Source of the DNA: JBBQYA01 sp038209155
GTDB taxonomy: Bacteria; Bacteroidota; Bacteroidia; Sphingobacteriales; Sphingobacteriaceae
Reading direction: 5' to 3'
Assembly (NCBI GenBank): GCA_038209155.1
Contig: JBBQYA010000027.1
Location: forward strand, 1 to 30,747
Length of the DNA stretch: 30,747 bases
Shown here: positions 26,501 to 30,747 of the stretch, one piece after another
Layout of the letters: every line of letters begins with the position of its first letter
Position numbering within the stretch: the first letter of the stretch is position 1
The notes under the pieces: model-generated
What the model was told of the DNA's origin: nothing
The model's database searches: none
Seen by the model: the letters and a program-made list of their open reading frames with translations, nothing else
Program-made: the position numbers and the translations under genes

Positions 26501-28793
26501 CGCCTGGATCTGGTGTATTGATGTCTCTAGCAGCTCCTAAAAAATCTTCCAAAATTTCTGGAATTGGAGCGCCAATATTATTAATACTTGAAGCAGTTGG
26601 TATGAAATTTCCACTTACTGGGCTGCTAAACTGTGGATTTGCATTTAGACTAGCTAAATCAAAAAGTCCAGAACCCGCTAATTGCCAATCTGCTAAAGTC
26701 AAGAAATGATTTGTTAAACCGCCTAGATTTCCTATGTAAGCCAAACCCGTTCCTGTAGAAGTAGAAAACAAAACATTATTATCAGATACGATTGCAGAAG
26801 TACTCGTATTGAAATATAAAGCGTGTTTTAAACCGCTTCCTCCTTTGTTTACTCTGAAAATATTGTTTCTAATTATAATTCCATTAGCAGCAGTAGTTTG
26901 AAAAAAACCTCTAGCATCACCAGCTGTAGCAGTTGGATTGTTTATAGAAATTGTGTTATAAAAATAAGAACAATTATCACTGCTGGCATTATAAAGACCA
27001 TAAGAAATTCCAGAGTTATTGATATTATAAATAATATTATTGGCAATAATATTAGGTTCTCCAATAGCAGCATCAGAACTAGTAAAAAATATTCCAGCAG
27101 CTAAACTTGTATTGCTAGATGCACCAGTATGGCTATCGTGTATTCTGTTTTTTTGAACTAATAAATTATTATTTGCAGTAATACCATATACACCGTAAAA
27201 AGTACTTACATTGACTCTTCCACCTCTAAAAATATCGTTTAATTCTACGATAGTACTATCTGTATTTGCTAGATATATTCCGAAAAAATAATAATCTTTC
27301 ACAATATTGTTTCTGATTATATTTTGACCTACTCCTGTAACACCAGTAGTACCTAATAAGGTAATTCCATAATAACCACCAGATATTTCATTGTTTTCTA
27401 TAATATTAGAATTTGCAATGGTGCCGGTTGTTGCGCTTGTTGCACTTCCTGATACTACAATTCCTGCATGATTGGTATTGGTTGCAGTTAAATTATTAAT
27501 AATTCTATTTCCACTTATTGTATTAAAATTAGCATTATTTAAAACATGAATTCCCCATCCAAAAAGCGTGGTATCAGGAATAGAAATGGTGAAGTCTGAA
27601 AAAGTTAAATAATCTGTTCCATCTAACCTTACAACATGTCTGTTGGAAGTTGAACTAGCTGTATTTCTAGTTAGAACTGAACCGTTTCCATTAAAAGTTA
27701 TTGTATTTGCAGCATCTGCACCAGCAATACTTCCAAAGTTAAATGGTCCAAAATAAGGCCCAGATGCAGAATCTACATCAAAAACCACAGTTCCAGAAAT
27801 TCCACAGGCTAAACCAGCTAATGCATCTGTAAATGAATTATAATTAGTTCCAGATGTAGGTAATGATTGGTTGATAGTATAATTCCCAGTCGTTAAAATA
27901 GGTAATATTCCAACAAAAGTAGAAGCAGAAAAAGCATTTTGACCACTACAAGATAATCGACTTCTATAATAAGTAGGCGAAAAGTGAGATGTGGTTAAAG
28001 TAGAATTAGTTGCACCTAGAATATCTGTCCAAACTACATTGTCTGGGGATGATTGCCACTGAAAAGTTTGACCCGTTCCAACCGATTGACCTATTAAACT
28101 TAAATTAAAATTGAAACCTGGGCACACCGCATTCTGATTAGAAACTGTAGTTCCACCAGTAGGAGGTGCTACACAAGGCGATGCTGGCTCGAAGGTTATT
28201 GAACCGGTAAACCATCTGGGATTATTAGACATAGTACCAGCAGGGTAAGTAATACTATAACCAATATTTAAAGCTGCAATTTGTTCTGCACCAGATTTTA
28301 AAGTAACTCCTCCTGAGGTAAATAAATTAGGAGTTGGAACAGGTGTAGCACCGCTATATCTTATATTTATACTTGATTCAATTGCAAATCTATATTGGGT
28401 ATTGTTTGGCATTTGAAAAGATAATCCTGTAAATAAATCTGTAAGTCCCGTTGTTGTTATTGTTAAAGAAGTTCCAGTAGTTATTAATGTCCAATCTGGG
28501 GGTGTTACTGGGGGTGTTGCACCAGATAATGATGAAGCGCTATACCACAATTTAGGGACTGTTCCATTACTTGCTATTTCCAAAAAGGTTGCAACTTGAG
28601 TAATATTAATCGGTCCACCGCTTGTGTTTTCCACTACAAAGGTTATACCTGAGTTTCCGCTAAGTCCATTTGCAGCTGTATAATTAGTGCTTCCAACTTG
28701 AGTAGAAATTGTAGTTTGAGAAAAAGAAATCGAACTGAAAAATAAAAATATTGCAAATATTGCAGGCTTTAAACTTGAGTAAATTTTTGACAT
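20523..28793 (-). CDS. Very large T9SS-exported protein with three beta-helix modules
   Basis: This is a 2756-residue protein. After a signal peptide (about 1-25, SSISFSQ) and an N-terminal beta-rich and Ig-like region (about 26-295) come three homologous modules starting near residues 299, 879 and 1452. Each opens with a TGTYTIGG-like strand and a CGPVVFN-type segment, then NTITFNGNG and a long right-handed parallel beta-helix marked by repeated N-N-x-I-x-x-N rungs (for example NNIVKDYYFFGIYLANTDST). A CARDB-like domain separates modules 1/2 and 2/3. Later parts are a CARDB-like domain (about 2064-2174), a lamin-tail-like region (from about 2243), Ig-like STGATSQTI repeats, PKD and a type A T9SS domain (about 2673-2756). 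No polysaccharide-lyase or hydrolase active site was recognised, so carbohydrate-binding or adhesin is preferred. It has its own terminator. Confidence 0.9.
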   Translation of the reverse strand: MSKIYSSLKPAIFAIFLFFSSISFSQTTISTQVGSTNYTAANGLSGNSGITFVVENTSGGPINITQVATFLEIASNGTVPKLWYSASSLSGATPPVTPPDWTLITTGTSLTITTTGLTDLFTGLSFQMPNNTQYRFAIESSINIRYSGATPVPTPNLFTSGGVTLKSGAEQIAALNIGYSITYPAGTMSNNPRWFTGSITFEPASPCVAPPTGGTTVSNQNAVCPGFNFNLSLIGQSVGTGQTFQWQSSPDNVVWTDILGATNSTLTTSHFSPTYYRSRLSCSGQNAFSASTFVGILPILTTGNYTINQSLPTSGTNYNSFTDALAGLACGISGTVVFDVDSASGPYFGPFNFGSIAGADAANTITFNGNGSVLTRNTASSTSNRHVVRLDGTDYLTFSDFTISIPDTTLFGWGIHVLNNANFNTISGNRIINNLTATNTNHAGIVVSGSATSATTGTIANSNIIENNEISGGYYGITLLGTTGVTGVGQNIIRNNIVKDYYFFGIYLANTDSTIVELNDIFRGGRVNVSTFYGVYGITANNNLLVQKNRIHDSHTGASSNTSLAAGIFFTSSDAAIGEPNIIANNIIYNINNSGISYGLYNASSDNCSYFYNTISINNPTATAGDARGFFQTTAANGIIIRNNIFRVNKGGSGLKHALYFNTSTSAIVSDNNVLFSTSTGTGLAYIGNLGGLTNHFLTLADWQLAGSGLFDLASLNANPQFSSPVSGNFIPTASSINNIGAPIPEILEDFLGAARDINTPDPGAYEFSPASTDAGITFINEPIAPCTGPADVKVTLKNFGIDPITSVTINWSVNNVAQTAFNLLGTLASSEDTILSIGSFNVVANVLYSIKVWSSNPNGNVDSNPANDTIIKSGIRSALTGTYTIGGVGSNYSTIVNAAADLNAFGVCGPVVFNINAAAGPYNQRVQLDEILGTSAINTITFNGNGALIQYLPLLTDNRAAFQLRGSDYVIIDNINIIVDSTGFGFGLHLTQGADNNILRNSTITLDQKATTTGIAGIVLSGSNTSATTAGSASNNSFLNNIVNGGYYGAAISGATGALDAKNNLFDNNKFNNFHFHGIYMSNNDSTQVSNNEFSRLTRSIVGTFNGVFVTIAANNLRIFNNEIHDSHTGILTSITPSNGINFLSADAVVGKENRIYNNLIYKLNSSGITNGIINTGADNALYYFNTIALESDGFTTAGDVRGFFQTTAASGIEFRNNIVSITKGGTGAKQALFFNTATSTIISNNNGLFVNSPSSSVQAIGNIATVNFPTLADWQSANGGIYDLASNSSNPQFANIVTNNFIPSSSGFNDIALPITGISTDFNGVIRNTTNPDPGVFEFTPAALDAGLSNFVQPKFPCAGTNAVEVSFTNFGLTLITTATINWTLNGVAQTSFSYTGNLNSGQSDTISLGSFQIVGNNSYDLTAFTSSPNGTTDANVANDTVKLNGLKASLNGTFTIGGLGSDYATISLAASDLNTRGVCGPVIFNVNNAASPYEEQVALGIINGANATNTIIFNGNGSTITFAPTNTLSRHILLLNGTDYTTFDNFNIEVSDIALFGWGVHLTNGADYNKITNSRIKTSTVSTAFSDYTGILSSGSANSTSLATVANFNEFSNNEIIGGYQGIRLNGSTGSVGHINNIITRNTISDSYLYGIYLSNTDSTFVSENNISRPSRTTLTTFNGIYLVSGAINSTISKNKIHDPFTTNPFSTSAAYGIYFSFVDAPLGKENKVFNNLIYNFSGNGLQGGIYNLSSDGVWIAHNTISLDDTNATAGITYGIYQSTLATNLEVRNNIVSVTRSGSGSKTGLFYNTNTSIFTSSNNIINVDTADVIGTQFYGRWGAINYVTLADFQAATSLEAGSLEANPLLTNNNIQVPQIGSPAVGAGIPIPYVEDDFIGDPRSLSNPTLGAFEQAKEALPPAILFSDLVNTFITTNRVLSNFATITDASGVDTTLITRPRLYYKKSTDNNAFVGNTSSNNGWKFVLASTTSPTFDFTINYSLLNGGGVTVGDVVQYFVAAQDLNPIPNVGIFSGNLSGNPLSVDLLANNFPVTGSIKSYTILPTPPSNDLAVVEIISPDLNQCGSNQDSVVFVISNLGLSAQSNFSVNVILSGAISDTLTTIYTASLAGQASDTISLGIINTNISGVVNVNAFVVLVGDANVSNDTLSVSVTYSISPNAPLVTGDTICPNQTATLIADAGSSTVKWYTSLLGTTSIFTGDTLIVPSLTLPTTYYAEATTISNFAPAIKITELDLGGTDQIEIQNLSTGTANTAGWKVIISDSYTDINTINAFSWNLPTTMNPGEILTRTDASAAPNYWGSNIFWNPGAFPSFAGWAIVLDNNNVVQDAVFMNWPAASIASSAITFNGNPVVIGTQWTGDGFNITNVLATDGVLRIGTSDNNLLTDFTIAPLSIGTINTNLSPAFSGVGCTSPRVAVQVSVNTAPVVNLGANQTLCIGDSITLDASNFGGTYLWSTGATSQTIMVKAGGTYSVVVTNTNGCSGSDFIVITNGIQPIVNLGSDAGFCSGSNLVLNAGNLGGIFLWSTGATTQTITVNSAGTYFVIVTNADGCSSSDTIIVSEFLAADASFTSAQNPLSRALTFIPTIVTGTHNWNFGDGIGSSTLANPVYSYTTNGKYLVSHIQISTDGCSDTTSDSIMVNTPVGINEQFFSAFSYQVYPNPMQNETRILYELKERSAVQVNVFDLLGRKIVEAVNTTQNIGKHEFTINKEMFNAGSGIYQIQLMVNGKSETIRLVKAE
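23050..27896 (-). repeat. Three tandem ~1.7-kb beta-helix/CARDB modules inside the gene
   Basis: Module starts fall at about 27896, 26156 and 24437 on the minus strand, 1740 and 1719 bp apart. All share the same landmarks: the opening TIGG-like strand, CG-VVFN, the TFNGNG loop, RGSDY/DGTDY/NGTDY, FGIYL-N-DST, and the closing DPGAYEF-like box. DNA identity is modest by eye, so the triplication is old. Confidence 0.75.
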
Positions 28794-28986
28794 AATCTGG
28801 TTGGTTTTATAGAAATAACTTCTAAATATAGGTTTAAACTGTTTAAAAAAAGAAAAAAATTGATTACGTCAACCAATTAACCAAATTTAAAAAAATTATT
28901 TGAAAACTAATTAGAAAAAAAAGGTCTTATCAAAGTCAAATCAAAACTTTTAGACCGATTTCTGATTTGGTATTTTCAAACAAAAA

Positions 28987-29014
28987 AAGGCTATCTAAAT
29001 GAATAGACAGCCTT
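28987..29014 (-). terminator. Rho-independent terminator of the 29043 gene
   Basis: Family hairpin with arms AAGGCT/AGCCTT and TCTA/TAGA around one mismatch, followed on the minus strand by seven T residues. The rest of the 28794-29042 gap shows no gene; a TATATTTA box about 25 bp before the 28793 start is a weak promoter candidate. Confidence 0.82.
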
Positions 29015-29042
29015 CGTTTTATGAGAATTCTTTGATTTTATT

Positions 29043-30747
29043 TTACTCAGCTTTTACTAAACGGATCGTTTCGCTCTTACCATTTACCATTAATTGGATT
29101 TGGTAAATTCCTGATCCTGCGTTGAACATTTCTTTATTAATCGTGAATTCATGTTTACCAATATTTTGAGTAGCATTTACTGCTTCTACTACTTTTCTGC
29201 CTAATACATCAAACACATTCACCTGTACTGCTGAGCGTTCTTTCAACTCGTACGTGATTCTTGTTTCGTTCTGCATTGGGTTTGGATATATTTGGTAACT
29301 GAACGCCGATACAAACTGCTCATTAATTCCGATTGTTTTATCTACGATTACACTTTGAGTAGTAGTGCTCGTACATCCATCTGAATTGGTATAAGTATGA
29401 ATCACTGTATAAGTACCTGCTGCTCCATAATTATAAAGTGGAGTTGCAAGTGTACTTGTTGCTCCTGCTTGACCAAAACTCCATGAATGTGTTCCGACTG
29501 CTGCTGTTGGTGTGAAAGTTACATCATGTGTATTTGGTGCTTGTGAAGTAGTAAACGTAGATACCGCTACAGCTCCTGTTGAAATCACAATTGTATCACT
29601 TGCAAAACACCCTGCTGCATTGCTAACCACTACAGAATAAGTTCCTGCAGTTGCTACTGTAATGCTTGATGTTGTTGCTCCAGATGACCATAAATAAGTA
29701 CTACCTGGGTTTCCTGCATTTAATACTTGAGTTGCTCCTGCACACAAAGATGCATCTGCTCCAAGACTTACTACTGGCAATGCGCTTGCGGTTATTGTTA
29801 TCGCATCACTTGCTACACATCCATTGGCTCCAGTTACTACGACTGAATATGTTCCGCCCACACTTACACTAATGGTCTGAGTGGTTACTCCCGTTGACCA
29901 TAAATAAGTGCTTCCCGCATTTCCTGCATCTAATACTAATGCTGCTGCCCCTGCACAAATGCTTGCATTAGCTCCTAAATTTACTACTGGAGCTATGTTT
30001 ATACTAACTTGTGCTGTTGCTCGTGAAGATGGGCAGCTATTGCTTGATACTGACCAGTCGTAGAAAAAGTAATAAAATCCTAAGCTTGCTAAACCATTGA
30101 TAGTTTCTGTTATATCAACTAAACCAGCTGCTGAATAAGGATAAATAGCAGACCCTTGATTTCTAAATAAAGATGCTACAGTAGATCCAGACGGTGTCAT
30201 AGTGTAATCAATCCCAATTGGTACAATAATATTAACAGGAACATTTACCCTAAGACCTATTTGTGCAGTGTCTATTACAGTTGAATCACTTGTTGCGATT
30301 ACATTTCCTGTGGCATCTTGTATTTGAACAAATACTAAACCTGCACTTCCTGGATATACTGCAACTGAATCAATCACAACTTCACTTATTGCATCGAAAA
30401 CCAAACCATCAGTGAAAAAGGCATACTGACCACCAAGTCCAATAGTATTATCTAAAGGTCCTACATTTGCAGCAACCACATCCGTACCTTCTACATAATA
30501 AGAAGTAGGTACAGTTGGAGAAACAGAATAACTAGAACCAGAAAATAATAAGTTTCCACCTACTAAAGCATCATACCAATTAAAAGTAGTTGCAGAACCC
30601 GATGCCGTTAATAAAGCAGGTGCTCCAGAACAAACAGAAGCATTATTTACTGTTGGTGTAACTGGGATTGCAAAAGATTCAACTGTAGTACTAGAAGTAT
30701 CATTGGTTGGATCTGGATCAGATGTTAAAGAAGTCCAAGCATCAATA
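29043..30747 (-). CDS. T9SS-exported surface protein, C-terminal part (gene runs off the right edge)
   Basis: The frame is open to the window edge, giving the last ~567 residues. An internal ATG at 30479 is not the start, since homology to the paralogues continues past it. From the edge inward: end of a CARDB-like domain (IDAWTSLTSDPDPTNDTSST), an Ig-like segment with VCSGAPALLTASGS, the GLVFDAISEVVIDSVAVYPG module, two Ig-like repeats with STYLWS-GATT, a PKD domain (GTHSWSFGQAG) and a type A T9SS sorting domain ending RLVKAE. The order matches the C-terminal third of the 14886-20342 product closely. The N-terminal part and signal peptide lie outside the window. Probable role is surface adhesion. 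Confidence 0.88.
   Translation of the reverse strand, partial: IDAWTSLTSDPDPTNDTSSTTVESFAIPVTPTVNNASVCSGAPALLTASGSATTFNWYDALVGGNLLFSGSSYSVSPTVPTSYYVEGTDVVAANVGPLDNTIGLGGQYAFFTDGLVFDAISEVVIDSVAVYPGSAGLVFVQIQDATGNVIATSDSTVIDTAQIGLRVNVPVNIIVPIGIDYTMTPSGSTVASLFRNQGSAIYPYSAAGLVDITETINGLASLGFYYFFYDWSVSSNSCPSSRATAQVSINIAPVVNLGANASICAGAAALVLDAGNAGSTYLWSTGVTTQTISVSVGGTYSVVVTGANGCVASDAITITASALPVVSLGADASLCAGATQVLNAGNPGSTYLWSSGATTSSITVATAGTYSVVVSNAAGCFASDTIVISTGAVAVSTFTTSQAPNTHDVTFTPTAAVGTHSWSFGQAGATSTLATPLYNYGAAGTYTVIHTYTNSDGCTSTTTQSVIVDKTIGINEQFVSAFSYQIYPNPMQNETRITYELKERSAVQVNVFDVLGRKVVEAVNATQNIGKHEFTINKEMFNAGSGIYQIQLMVNGKSETIRLVKAE

Noticed and set aside
30479..30479. ATG at 30479 as the start of the last T9SS gene
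   Set aside because: The frame and the homology to the paralogues continue upstream to the window edge, so the gene begins outside the window.

Overview
The window comes from an AT-rich Bacteroidota genome; I cannot place it below phylum. The evidence is several very large secreted proteins ending in type IX secretion (T9SS) type A sorting domains, TAnnTTTG promoter-like boxes, an IS1634-type transposase remnant of the form seen in Bacteroidota, and AsmA and RhlE-like DEAD-box proteins typical of the phylum.

Layout. 1-3782 is ordinary chromosome: the 5' part of an AsmA-family gene (minus), a divergent secreted or outer-membrane protein of unknown role (plus), a DEAD-box RNA helicase (minus), a 440-bp gap holding three degenerate copies of an ~82-bp repeat, and a small secreted M23/LytM-fold protein that has lost its metal ligands (minus). 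4001-9220, 14886-20342, 20523-28793 and 29043-30747 (open at the window edge) are four minus-strand genes for giant T9SS surface proteins. They are built from lamin-tail, PKD, GEVED, CARDB-like, Ig-like and beta-helix modules. Each is followed by its own copy of nearly the same terminator hairpin, so they read as a tandem family of independently terminated adhesin-like genes.

9340-14800 is an accessory island splitting that family. It starts with an orphan copy of the family terminator, at the spacing expected for a lost upstream gene, fused to the tail of a decayed IS1634 transposase. Then come a DUF2237 gene, an Abi_2 (AbiD/AbiF-like HEPN) abortive-infection gene with a short hairpin RNA built into its leader, a frameshifted secreted-protein pseudogene, a small secreted protein, a deleted second copy of the DUF2237 gene, and a lipoprotein alpha/beta-hydrolase. 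Three direct copies of a ~150-bp imperfect palindrome (10605-10790, 11791-11940, 13482-13632) punctuate the island. The Abi gene plus its leader RNA fits almost exactly between the first two, like a gene cassette.

Most worth a second look are the palindromic repeat family and its possible cassette role, the Abi gene with its leader RNA, and the recombination history of the T9SS genes. All functions are inferred by reading the translated sequence; no searches were run.
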